The notes under the pieces: model-generated
What the model was told of the DNA's origin: nothing
The model's input: the letters and a program-made list of their open reading frames with translations, nothing else
Database searches by the model: none
Shown here: piece after piece, positions 53,878-62,738 of the stretch
How the letters are laid out: the number at the start of each line of letters is the position of its first letter
Position numbering within the stretch: the stretch's first letter is position 1
NCBI RefSeq assembly: GCF_013149295.1
Contig: NZ_JABGCB010000005.1
Span: forward strand, 273,456 to 337,455
Source: Novosphingobium sp. SG751A
GTDB taxonomy: Bacteria > Pseudomonadota > Alphaproteobacteria > Sphingomonadales > Sphingomonadaceae
Length of the DNA stretch: 64,000 nucleotides
Reading direction: 5' to 3'
Translations under genes and position numbers: made by a program

Positions 53878-55237
53878 GTCGGAACGACCCGGTATCGATT
53901 GAACAGACCCCCTTCTTGCCCAGAACGGCTGGACATAATGTTAAAGCCTTGCCTAGGGATTCGTAACGAGCGCTTTGGGTGGCGGATGTAATTGTTGCGC
54001 GTGGCCCGATAGGCATTTTCCGGCTTGGACGGTGGAGTCGCCGACGGTCTTCTGGTGGTTCTTCCACGGCGCCGGTCGACCCGTTGTTGAGGCAGAGGTC
54101 GGGTGAGGATGGACTCCGTCCTGTCGCGATCGTGTGGGGGCTGGGGGCATGTGGACGCTTCGGCCCAAGGGAGTGGTGAGAGTCCGGGGGGCTTTGGCTT
54201 CTTCCTTATAACGTAACACCTTCAGGCGCTTTGGCGGAGAGGATCGGAGCGGAGTAAGGGTGTATGCAACGACAGAATTGAGCGAGGCGGGGATCGGGGT
54301 AGGTCAGTCTGTTGCTGGGCAGCAGGGCGTGGCGTCGCGCAGAGATCGGGTCGCCTTTTCCTGTGGAAGGCAGGGGATCGACGGTGGCAACGGCGGGCCT
54401 GTGCGGGACGACGGATGGCGCGCGGAACCGGTAAGGCGGCGGCTAAAGGTTAACGGCAAAATAGGGTCTATGGTTAACAAGGCGCTGCGATAAAACCGCT
54501 GTGCGTCGCGCTTTATCCAAAACGGATGATGTTTTTGCCAAGTCGACTCGACCGGCCTTGCCATCCGGCGTCTGCGCAAGCGGCCGACGGTCTGTCAGGC
54601 GGCCCGTTTGGCCGGGAGATGCTGGATTCATCTGCAAATTTTGCTGGGTCGGTGTCCGGCCGGCGCGCCCGGATAGGCTACCCGGCCCTGCGGAAGCGAG
54701 GGGCGGGGACAGTTCAGTTATGGTGACCATATTGTGGAAGAGGGCATAAGTGACGCGGGATCGGTTCTATGCTGATTTTCCCTTTTTAAATCAGTGTGTA
54801 GATGGAAATTTGGTCTGTCTGATGGATTGGGCGTCGATCCGGGCGGGCTTGCGGAAAAGGTGGCGGGGCATAAGGCTGGTTTCGTATTTAAGTACCTATA
54901 AAAATGAGATTTTGTTGTTTATTTGGATCGTGCGGGCGACGGTTGCCTTGATCGGGCAAGGTCGGGCAGGAAATAGTGCAATCCTTTTTAGTGTTGCTAG
55001 GTATAAGTAAAAACCAATAAGTAATTCCCGATTACTTCAAAAGGTTCCTGAAAAATCAAGGATTCCCATCTATTTTGGAAGAAGATCATAGTTGACTCAA
55101 AATTAAGCCAAGCGTATTCCAACGCCAGATTACGGGCCGCTTGCAGATTGCGCTGCAAGTTGTGCAATGGCACTCACGAATTGCCATAATAATTTTAGGT
55201 CACGGTAATCTTCATGCAAGCATAGAGGATGAGCATC
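53878..55237. other. Gene-poor 1.4 kb region
   Basis: No frame here has a convincing protein signature. 53.9-54.75 kb is GC-rich, with scattered short frames on both strands that contradict each other. 54.75-55.24 kb is AT-rich. The best frame is a GTG-started 86-codon one at 54750-55010 with AGAGGG five bases upstream, ending with a hydrophobic stretch, but its amino-acid use is odd. GGTTAAC is repeated at 54448 and 54471. The AT-rich part next to 55238 presumably holds the promoter of the RTX gene. The rest may be a decayed gene or an untranslated RNA. Confidence 0.5.
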
Positions 55238-55915
55238 ATGGCAAGTATCACTGGCACCACAGGTAATGACGTGATCAGCGGTTCGGTCGACACGGATTGG
55301 CTCTCGGGCGGTCGTGGCGACGACGCGCTCTCGGGCGGCTGGGGTGGCGACGCGCTCTATGGCGGTAATGGCAATGACACGCTTTCGGGTGGATCGGCTG
55401 ACGATCTGCTCTCGGGCGGTGCGGGCGATGACAAGCTCTATGGCGGCGACGGCAATGACCTGCTTTCGGGCGGTCTGGGCAATGACACGCTTTCGGGCGG
55501 ATCGGGCGATGACAAGCTGAACGGCGGCGCCGGAGACGATCTGCTGTCGGGTGGCGACGGCAATGACCGTCTCTATGGCGACGCTGGCAATGACAAGCTG
55601 AACGGCGGCGCCGGCGATGACGTGCTGTTCGGCGATGCCGGCGTGGATACGCTGATCGGCGGCACGGGCGCTGACACCTTCGTCTTTGCCGCTGGCGATT
55701 CGGGCGTTGGCGCGGGCAACCGCGACATCATCCTCGATTTCGAAACCGGCATCGACAAACTGAACGTCGCTAAGCTGGGCGTTAGCGCAGCCGACGTGAC
55801 CTTCACGTCCGACCATGGCCATACCATCGTGGGCATCGACACCGATCACAACGGTTCGGTGGACTATGAAATCCAGGTCAACACCGCGATCTCGATCACC
55901 GACTTCGTGTTCTGA
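55238..55915 (+). CDS. Small RTX (haemolysin-type) calcium-binding protein
   Basis: 225 residues from the ATG at 55238, with GAGGA about eight bases upstream; the ATG at 55229 abuts that site. It begins directly with RTX repeats (TGTTGNDVISGS) and continues as about 14 GGxGxDxLx nonapeptides to residue 150 (LSGGSGDDKLNGGAGDDLLS). The C-terminal 75 residues have DTFVFAAGDSGVGAGNRDII, LDFETGIDKLNV and the end SITDFVF, as in M10-type C-termini recognised by type I secretion. There is no enzymatic domain, so it is a calcium-folded secreted structural or matrix protein. No ABC/HlyD/TolC exporter is in the window. A terminator follows. Confidence 0.88.
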   Translation: MASITGTTGNDVISGSVDTDWLSGGRGDDALSGGWGGDALYGGNGNDTLSGGSADDLLSGGAGDDKLYGGDGNDLLSGGLGNDTLSGGSGDDKLNGGAGDDLLSGGDGNDRLYGDAGNDKLNGGAGDDVLFGDAGVDTLIGGTGADTFVFAAGDSGVGAGNRDIILDFETGIDKLNVAKLGVSAADVTFTSDHGHTIVGIDTDHNGSVDYEIQVNTAISITDFVF

Positions 55916-55960
55916 TCGGATTGAGTGGCGGGCTGCGGCCCGCCGCCTGATGCCCTAAAT

Positions 55961-56005
55961 CCCCGGTGTCACCAGCATCCGTGCGAAGTGGCGCCGGGGT
56001 TTTTT
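55961..56005 (+). terminator. Intrinsic terminator of the small RTX gene
   Basis: A CCCCGG...CCGGGG stem (55961-55966 and 55994-55999) with inner CAC/GTG pairing is followed by TTTTTT. A second GC hairpin, GGCGGGC-TGCG-GCCCGCC, lies just before it at 55927-55944. Confidence 0.8.
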
Positions 56006-56165
56006 GTGTTCCAGCCGGGCCGGGCCCGGCGGCGATTTTTATTCCTATACGGGTTTACTCTACCCGAATTGGGTCTTGTTGTTCTGTCGGCGGATCGATT
56101 TCTGATGTAAAGTCTAAGAATTACATCAGGATATGACTCGCATCGATGTATGGAACAGGGGGCCC

Positions 56166-57218
56166 ATGAAATTCCCTATATCGGCCTATGGCATGCACCA
56201 GTTCTGGCGCAAAAACTATGTGATGCGGGTCAACCTCACGCCGAGGAAGGTTTTCAACACCGCGCGGCGCGTGTTTTCTCTGGTGACGAGCAATCCTGAT
56301 GTCGGGGGTGTGCCTGTTCACATCAAGGTCGATGTCTCGCCCAATTGCCAGATGCGCTGCCCCATCTGCCTGCACAGCAAATTGAGCCATCCCGAGCGGG
56401 TCAGCCTGCCCAAGCCGATGGAACTGCAAACCTTCATGGGCCTGGTCGATCAGGTGGCAGGGCGGACGCTGGCCATGTCGCTCTATAATCTGGGCGAGCC
56501 GTTGCTGAACAAGAATCTGGCCAAGATGCTGCGCTATGCCGCCGATGCCAATATCAACACCTATATCACCAGCAATTTCAGCCTGCCGCTGTCCGATGAG
56601 GCGATCCGCGAATTGGCGGAATCGGGGCTGACCCAATTGATCATCGCCATCGACGGCCTTTCGCCGGAAACTTTCGGGCAGCAGCGCATTCGCGGCGATC
56701 TGGCCATTGTTGAGGATAATCTGCGGCGCCTGGTGCAATTCCGCAAGGGGAAGCATCCGCTGATCACGCTGCAATATCTGGTGTTCGATCATAATAGCCA
56801 TGAGGTGCCGCTGCTGGAGGATTACCGGCGACGGATGGGCATTGACGATATGCTGGTGTTTCGCGGATCGGATGGGCGCAAGAATCCATGGATCGACCGC
56901 TTCGCCCCGCGAAAGGGGTGGCGGCCCTGGCCGAAAAAGCGGATGCCGCTATGCGGCTGGCCTTATCTCTCGGCTTTGGTGGCCACCGATGGTCATGTCT
57001 ATGGCTGCTGTCATTACCGGATGGAGGAGAACTATCTCCACCGGGATACGGCGCGGCCGTTGGGCAATATTCACAAGCAGAGCATGGACAAGATCTATGC
57101 CTCGCCCGCCTATAAAGAGGCGCGCCAATTGTCGGCCGATCCGGGGCGCCATGGGCCCTTGCCGGATCATTTTTGCCATGGCTGCAAGATTTTGCAGGAT
57201 CATGATGATCGCCCCTGA
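56166..57218 (+). CDS. Radical SAM / SPASM-type enzyme
   Basis: 350 residues from the ATG at 56166 (MKFPISAYGMHQFWRKNYVM), preceded by AGGGGG at a short spacing; the ATG at 56133 is an alternative. The 4Fe-4S/SAM motif CxxxCxxC is in DVSPNCQMRCPICLHSKL. The barrel follows with MSLYNLGEPLLNKNLAKML, NTYITSNFSLPLSD and LIIAIDGLSPETF. The C-terminal cysteines in PLCGWPYLSAL, DGHVYGCCHYRMEE and HFCHGCKIL are the arrangement of an auxiliary-cluster SPASM domain. Such enzymes modify peptides, proteins or small carbohydrates by radical chemistry. It stands alone between two RTX genes in a polysaccharide neighbourhood; a sugar- or peptide-modifying role is conceivable but not shown. Confidence 0.85.
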   Translation: MKFPISAYGMHQFWRKNYVMRVNLTPRKVFNTARRVFSLVTSNPDVGGVPVHIKVDVSPNCQMRCPICLHSKLSHPERVSLPKPMELQTFMGLVDQVAGRTLAMSLYNLGEPLLNKNLAKMLRYAADANINTYITSNFSLPLSDEAIRELAESGLTQLIIAIDGLSPETFGQQRIRGDLAIVEDNLRRLVQFRKGKHPLITLQYLVFDHNSHEVPLLEDYRRRMGIDDMLVFRGSDGRKNPWIDRFAPRKGWRPWPKKRMPLCGWPYLSALVATDGHVYGCCHYRMEENYLHRDTARPLGNIHKQSMDKIYASPAYKEARQLSADPGRHGPLPDHFCHGCKILQDHDDRP

Positions 57219-57872
57219 GCGGCGATAGGCCCGCGCGGCCCTTTTCCCGAATCTGTTGACCGACGCATGCCTGATGCCAGGCATGTTTGCGCCTGTGCGT
57301 GGCGAATCCTTGTCGGTCTGACGGCAATATGCCGGTTTTGTGTCATAAAGGGACACTGACGCCTCGGTTTCGGAATAAGTATTCGTGCGTATAATCTATA
57401 TAAGATGATTCATTTTTGCAGTGGTGTAGTTGTTTTATGTGCCAAAAATGTACGTGTGCTCTCCTAAATTGTTAATGATCGAACGGGTGAAAATTTTTTT
57501 GCTTTATCCTTTTTCTGTCTTTCTATCCCTGCCGTCTCTTGGCTAAATTATTGCATTAAAACGATAATAATGAAAAAATTTTGCGCAAAGATGCATACTT
57601 TTAACCACCTGTGAAAGTAAAGTTGGCCAAAAATCCGCCAAATCAATAACTGACTATCCTATTAACCTAAGGGTTTAAATCAGCGTTGGGCCATGATGGG
57701 TCATTATTCCAACATCAAGTCGATAAGTCCTCAGGGTTGTCGCAAGTCTATCGCGAAAATCTTGCAGGTAATTTTATCGATCTCTATCAAGATTGCGTTA
57801 TTACTTGCTTCATGACGAATTGTCGCTGTCGAAGAAGAGTAATTTCGCCAAAGATGTTGGAAGGAATTACTT
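57219..57872. other. AT-rich 650-base leader region upstream of the large RTX gene
   Basis: No convincing gene. 57360-57870 is markedly AT-rich against the neighbouring genes, with many A and T runs. A dyad TTAACC-TAA-GGGTTTAA lies at 57662-57678. The ribosome-binding site AAGGA precedes the GTG start by seven bases. A long leader of this kind suggests a regulated promoter with a sizeable upstream region or a long 5' untranslated RNA. Confidence 0.5.
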
Positions 57873-60800
57873 GTGACTTCGACTGTAACCACCCAGGCCG
57901 CCACTAATGTTGTTTATATTGCCGCCAATGCCACCGAAGCCGATTTGCAGAAGGCCATCAATAGCATTGCCGACGGCGGCAAGATCGTTCTGGCCCAGAA
58001 CAGCACCATCGCCATCACCCAGGGCCTCTGCATCGACGTCTCGCAAAAGTCGATCACCATCGACCTGAACGGCAGCACGCTGCAACAGGCAGGCGATTGC
58101 ACCGTGGTCACCATCAAAGGATCGAGCGACGCTCTGACCTCGGCCACTCTGGCTCCGACCGCCGATGGCAACACCGTGGCCACCTATGCCGGCGCGGGCA
58201 GCAATGTGAAGGTGGGCGATTGGGTCAAGGTCGCCGCTGATGACCAGATTTCGAACGATCAGGGCGCCACCACCCACATGGGCCAGGCGATGAAGGTCGT
58301 GGCCGTTGATGGCGACCAGGTGACGCTGTCTGGCTCGCTGATCGATGCCGGTTCCTATCAGACCAATGTGCGCGTTGCCGGTATCAACAGCGGCACTGCC
58401 GTCTTTGAAAACGGCACGGTGCGCGGCGACCAGACCCATCCCACATGGGAACAGGATCTGGTCGAGATTCGCTCGACGGTGGGCACTGTGGTTTCGGGCG
58501 TCACCGTCCGCGACGGCAATTCGATGGGCATCAATTTTGTCGGCTCGGTCAATGGCACGGTGCTGCAAAGCGCGGCGATCAATCTGACCGATGACACCGA
58601 CAATGGCCACTATGGCTATGGCGTCCACTCGGCCAGCTCGTGGAACACGTCGGTCGATGGCTTCTATGCAGAAAACGTGCGCCATGCCGTCGATGACAAT
58701 GCCGTCGGCTTTGACGGCTCGGTCAAGGATCCCACCAAATATGGCGCGGATTATGGCCTGACCGCCACCAATGTGGTCGCCTATGCCACCTCCACCTTCG
58801 CCTTCTCGTGGCACACCGAAGGGCGCTACGGCTCCTATCATGACTCGGTGGTGATCGACTCCCCTGGCGTGCTGGGCATGCGCGGCGCCTATAACAACGC
58901 TTATAATATCAGCGGTTCGGGCAACAAGGACGGCGTCATGTTCTTTGAATATGGCGATGGCGACGGTCGCGATATCGTGGTCAGCAACATCAACCTGATC
59001 GATCAGGGCCGCTATGGCATCTACACCCGCGGCGATGTGGTCGGCAATCTGGTCTCCGACTCCAGTTTCCAGACCGCGATCAACAAATTCAACCCCAACG
59101 CCCAGACCACGATGAACGACAGCACGCTGACCGTGGCGGCCACCACGACAGGCACGGTCCAGACCGGCACGTCGGGCGATGATCGCCTGCTGGGCAATGA
59201 CTTTGTCGATACGCTTTCGGGCGGCGCGGGCCGGGATTACATCTGGGGCGGCGTCGGCGCGGACAAGCTGACGGGCGGCGCAGGCGCGGATCGCTTTGCC
59301 TATATCGACATCAAGGAAGCGGGCGACACGATCACTGATTTCACCGCCAAGGACGGCGATGTCATCGACCTGTCGGCCATGGCGCATCACTATAACTGGA
59401 CCGGCGACATTTTCGCCAATGGCTATGTCCGCTTTCTGGCCAGCGGGGCCAACACGCTGGTGCAGGTCGATGTTGACGGCGGCGCGAATAATTTCGTCAC
59501 GCTGGCCACGCTGACCGGCGTCACCGCTTCCTCGCTGACCGCTTCGGCGGTGTCGCTCGAAACGGTTGTTTCCGATTATGCCACGGCGGCCGCGTTCAAC
59601 GGGGTCAAGCTGGCGGGCACCACGGGCGATGATGCCTTGGTGGGCGGCGCGGCCAATGATCGCCTCGACGGCGGGGCGGGCAATGACATCCTGACCGGCG
59701 GCGCGGGGGCCGATGTGCTGATCGGCGGCGCGGGCTTCAACTATGCCGGTTATCAGACCGCCACCAGCGGCGTGCTGGCCAATCTGCTGACGCCGGGCAT
59801 GAACACCGGCGATGCGGCGGGCGACACCTATTCCCAGATCCAGGGTCTGATCGGTTCGAATTTCAATGATCAACTGATCGCCAACCATGGCGCGACCAAG
59901 CTCTATGGCGGCGCGGGCAACGATTATCTGCTGGGGCTGGACGGTTCGGACACGCTTTATGGCGGCGCGGGCAATGACACGATCTATGGCGGCACCGGCA
60001 ATGACACGATCAGCGGCGGTTCGGGCAATGACGTGCTGGACGGCGAACAGGGCTATAACACGCTGACCGGCGGGGCCGGGGCGGATGCTTTCCAGTTCTC
60101 GGTGGTGGACAATCAAAAGGACATCATCACCGATTTCTCGGGCAAGGATGGTGACTATATCGACCTGTCGGTGCTGGCCTCGATGTATGGCTGGCAGGGC
60201 AACCTGCAGACCAATGGCTATGTCCGCTTTGTCGCCAGCGGCAGCGACACGCTGCTTCAGGTCGATACCGATGGCGGTGCCAATAGCTGGACCACGCTGG
60301 CGGTGCTGAACGGCGTGTCTTCTTCCTCGCTGACCGCCCCCACGGTCGGCACCGATTATGTCGCCCGGATCTATGGCAATGGCGGGGCGGTCAACACCAG
60401 CACCGCCGACGACCTGCTGCCCACCGCCAAGGCGCTGGCAACTGCGGTTACCACCGGGCTCAAGGATATGAGCGGCAATGATCTGCTGACCGGCACCAGC
60501 GCCAATGACACGCTGGACGGCGGGGCGGGCAATGATACGCTCAATGGCGGCGCGGGTGATGATACGCTGATCGGCGGGGCCGGTGCCGATGTGCTCAATG
60601 GCGGAACCGGCACCGATTTCGCCAGCTATCAGACCGCCACCGCCGGCGTTACCGCCAGCCTGTCGGATGCCGGCATCAACACCGGCGATGCCGCAGGCGA
60701 TGTCTATGCCCAGATCGAGGGACTGGTCGGTTCGGAATATGCCGATCACCTTTATGGCGGATCAACCGCCACGATCATCTACGGCGGTGGCGGCAATGAT

Positions 60801-61253
60801 TTCATCAAGGGCTATGAAGGCGCGAACAAGTTCTATGGCGACGATGGCAATGACACGCTCTATGGCGGCAATGGCAACGACGTGTTGGACGGCGGCGCGG
60901 GCAATGACCTGTTGGACGGCGAGGCCGGTTTCAACACGCTGACCGGCGGAGCGGGGGCGGACACCTTCCAGTTCACCATCAATGATGCCCAGAAGGACAC
61001 GATTACCGACTTCGTCCATGGCGAAGACATGATCGCGATCAGCCGCGCGGCCTTTGGTCTGGACCATGTGGACACGGCCAATCTGGTGGCCAGCAAGGCG
61101 GCGATGACGACCGGGGTTGCGGCCTTCTACTTCGACTCGGGCCTGCATACGCTCTATTTCGATGCCGATGGCAAGGGCGGTGCGGCGGCGGTGGCTGTGG
61201 CGACGTTGAACAATGTCGACACCTTCTATGCCTCGGACATTGTGCTGTTCTGA
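57873..61253 (+). CDS. Secreted beta-helix / multi-RTX protein (AlgE-epimerase-like architecture)
   Basis: 1126 residues from a GTG with AAGGA seven bases upstream. Residues about 15-420 are a right-handed parallel beta-helix (ADLQKAINSIADGGKIVLAQ, VSGVTVRDGNSMGINFVGS, GDVVGNLVSDSSFQTAINKF). Three RTX blocks follow at about 432-475, 584-740 and 867-1030, each closing with a GGAGAD-F-F...ITDF segment. Two near-identical domains (NGYVRF-ASG, TL-QVD-DGGAN) follow blocks one and two. The C-terminus ends in VLF. Beta-helix plus RTX modules is the design of secreted mannuronan C5-epimerases and of some polysaccharide lyases. The epimerase DPHD motif is not evident, so the activity is open. Export would be by type I secretion. 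It lies opposite the algI-like operon. Confidence 0.82.
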   Translation: MTSTVTTQAATNVVYIAANATEADLQKAINSIADGGKIVLAQNSTIAITQGLCIDVSQKSITIDLNGSTLQQAGDCTVVTIKGSSDALTSATLAPTADGNTVATYAGAGSNVKVGDWVKVAADDQISNDQGATTHMGQAMKVVAVDGDQVTLSGSLIDAGSYQTNVRVAGINSGTAVFENGTVRGDQTHPTWEQDLVEIRSTVGTVVSGVTVRDGNSMGINFVGSVNGTVLQSAAINLTDDTDNGHYGYGVHSASSWNTSVDGFYAENVRHAVDDNAVGFDGSVKDPTKYGADYGLTATNVVAYATSTFAFSWHTEGRYGSYHDSVVIDSPGVLGMRGAYNNAYNISGSGNKDGVMFFEYGDGDGRDIVVSNINLIDQGRYGIYTRGDVVGNLVSDSSFQTAINKFNPNAQTTMNDSTLTVAATTTGTVQTGTSGDDRLLGNDFVDTLSGGAGRDYIWGGVGADKLTGGAGADRFAYIDIKEAGDTITDFTAKDGDVIDLSAMAHHYNWTGDIFANGYVRFLASGANTLVQVDVDGGANNFVTLATLTGVTASSLTASAVSLETVVSDYATAAAFNGVKLAGTTGDDALVGGAANDRLDGGAGNDILTGGAGADVLIGGAGFNYAGYQTATSGVLANLLTPGMNTGDAAGDTYSQIQGLIGSNFNDQLIANHGATKLYGGAGNDYLLGLDGSDTLYGGAGNDTIYGGTGNDTISGGSGNDVLDGEQGYNTLTGGAGADAFQFSVVDNQKDIITDFSGKDGDYIDLSVLASMYGWQGNLQTNGYVRFVASGSDTLLQVDTDGGANSWTTLAVLNGVSSSSLTAPTVGTDYVARIYGNGGAVNTSTADDLLPTAKALATAVTTGLKDMSGNDLLTGTSANDTLDGGAGNDTLNGGAGDDTLIGGAGADVLNGGTGTDFASYQTATAGVTASLSDAGINTGDAAGDVYAQIEGLVGSEYADHLYGGSTATIIYGGGGNDFIKGYEGANKFYGDDGNDTLYGGNGNDVLDGGAGNDLLDGEAGFNTLTGGAGADTFQFTINDAQKDTITDFVHGEDMIAISRAAFGLDHVDTANLVASKAAMTTGVAAFYFDSGLHTLYFDADGKGGAAAVAVATLNNVDTFYASDIVLF

Positions 61254-61274
61254 TCCGGGTTTGGCGTTAAAAGC

Positions 61275-61310
61275 AATCGGGCCCCATTCCATTGGGATGG
61301 GGCCCGATTT
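61275..61310. terminator. Bidirectional terminator between the RTX gene and the algI-like gene
   Basis: A perfect 12-base stem, ATCGGGCCCCAT/ATGGGGCCCGAT, with a nine-base loop lies 22 bases after one stop and just before the other. There is a short T-run on the plus side and TTGC on the minus side. Confidence 0.75.
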
Positions 61311-61312
61311 CG

Positions 61313-62710
61313 TCAGAACTGAAAATAGATGAAAGCGCCATTGCCGCCCAGCGGGGCAAAGAGCACGATCCCCAGCACGCCCAGCAACAGCACGCCCATC
61401 TGGCGCATGCACCAAGGATGGCGAAAACCCAGCAGGCTCTGACGCCAGCGCCCCACGCGTTCATAACCGATATGCCATGCCAGCAGCACGGTCAGCGCGA
61501 GTAGGGCGGGCACATAGAGCCAATGCGTTTGCCCATGGCCCATGCCCGCCAGCCCTTTAAGAAAGGTGGCCGTGGTGGGGAAATCCTTGGCGCGGAACGG
61601 GACCCACGCCAGAATGACGAACATGAAGGTCAGCGCCCAGCCCAGCGCAGATGGCAACCGCCATCCGGCGGGCCTGTGCAGCGTCCAGAACCGGTCGAGA
61701 ATCTGAACCGAACCATGCAGAGCGCCCCACAGCACGAAATTCCAGCTTGCCCCATGCCACAGCCCGCCGATCAGCATGGTCAGGATCAGGTTCACATAGG
61801 TCCGCACCGGCCCCCGCCGATTGCCGCCCAGCGAGATATAAAGATAATCCCGCAGCCAGCGCGACAGCGTCATATGCCACCGCCGCCAGAAATCCTGAAT
61901 CGAGCGCGCAACATAGGGCATGCGAAAATTGATCGGCAGCCGATAGCCCATCACCCGCGACAGGCCGATCGCCATCATCGAATAGCCGAAGAAGTCGCAA
62001 TAGATCTGTCCCGCATAGGCCAGCGTGCCCAGCCAGAGCGTGGGCGCATCATACAGGCCCGGTTCGGCAAAGATCGCGTCGGCCGCAATCGCCAGATTGT
62101 CGGCCAGCACCAGTTTGGAAAAGGCCCCGGCCAGAAAATATTGAAACCCCATGATGATCAGCGGGCGCGTCATGCGGAAAGGGCGCTGCAATTGCGGCAG
62201 GAATTCGGGCGCGCGCACAATCGGCCCGGCGATCAATTGCGGAAAAAAGGCCTTGAAGAAGAGGAATGTGACGATGTCATGCGTGGCCGGTTTGCTGCGC
62301 CGATAGACATCGACGACATAGGACACGCCCTGAAAGGTGAAGAAGCTGATCCCCAGCGGTAAGGTGATGGCCAGCAGCGATCCCTTCGTCCCGGTGATGG
62401 CATGCAGATTGTCGAGAAAGAAATTGGCGTATTTATAATAGAGCAGCGCCCCCATGTTGCCCGATACGGCCAGCGTGATCCATGCCTTGCGCAGGCGCCG
62501 CCCCTGTGCGGCCTCGATAATCAGGCCAAAGCCATAGTTCCAGAAGCTGACCGCCAGCAGCAGCGGCAGATAGCGCCAGTCCCACGCGGCATAGAACAGA
62601 TAGCTGGCCACCAGCACGATATAGAAGCGCGCCCGGCTGGCCCGCACTGCGGCAAGGATCGCCAGCAGGACGGCGAAGAAGACGACAAAGTCTGTGGAGG
62701 TGAATAGCAT
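61313..62710 (-). CDS. MBOAT O-acyltransferase (AlgI-like)
   Basis: 465 residues with about ten membrane helices. The catalytic histidine region IGGLWHGASWNFVLWGALHG and the conserved SYLFYAAWDWRYL, PLGISFFTFQGVSYVVDVYR, FPQLIAGPIVRAPEFLPQL and FGYSMMAIGLSRVMGYRLP segments identify the AlgI/DltB branch. It moves an acetyl group across the inner membrane for O-acetylation of an exported polysaccharide. It is the last gene of an operon after an AlgJ/AlgX-like SGNH protein (28 bases between) and a nucleotide-sugar dehydrogenase, which together point to an acidic, acetylated exopolysaccharide. Confidence 0.92.
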   Translation of the reverse strand: MLFTSTDFVVFFAVLLAILAAVRASRARFYIVLVASYLFYAAWDWRYLPLLLAVSFWNYGFGLIIEAAQGRRLRKAWITLAVSGNMGALLYYKYANFFLDNLHAITGTKGSLLAITLPLGISFFTFQGVSYVVDVYRRSKPATHDIVTFLFFKAFFPQLIAGPIVRAPEFLPQLQRPFRMTRPLIIMGFQYFLAGAFSKLVLADNLAIAADAIFAEPGLYDAPTLWLGTLAYAGQIYCDFFGYSMMAIGLSRVMGYRLPINFRMPYVARSIQDFWRRWHMTLSRWLRDYLYISLGGNRRGPVRTYVNLILTMLIGGLWHGASWNFVLWGALHGSVQILDRFWTLHRPAGWRLPSALGWALTFMFVILAWVPFRAKDFPTTATFLKGLAGMGHGQTHWLYVPALLALTVLLAWHIGYERVGRWRQSLLGFRHPWCMRQMGVLLLGVLGIVLFAPLGGNGAFIYFQF

Positions 62711-62738
62711 GACGTCCCTGCGGCCTCTTTATGTGTGA

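Noticed and set aside
54750..55010. 86-codon GTG-started frame
   Set aside because: A plausible ribosome-binding site exists, but the residue composition and lack of any family make it too weak to list as a gene; it is noted under the region entry.
57686..57907. 73-codon frame upstream of the large RTX gene
   Set aside because: It overlaps the ribosome-binding site and first codons of that gene in another frame and lies in AT-rich leader DNA.
57867..60749. 960-codon open frame antisense to the large RTX gene
   Set aside because: A mirror of the repetitive GGxGxD coding sequence, rich in Ile, Ala, Arg and Val repeats. The sense strand has the RTX pattern.
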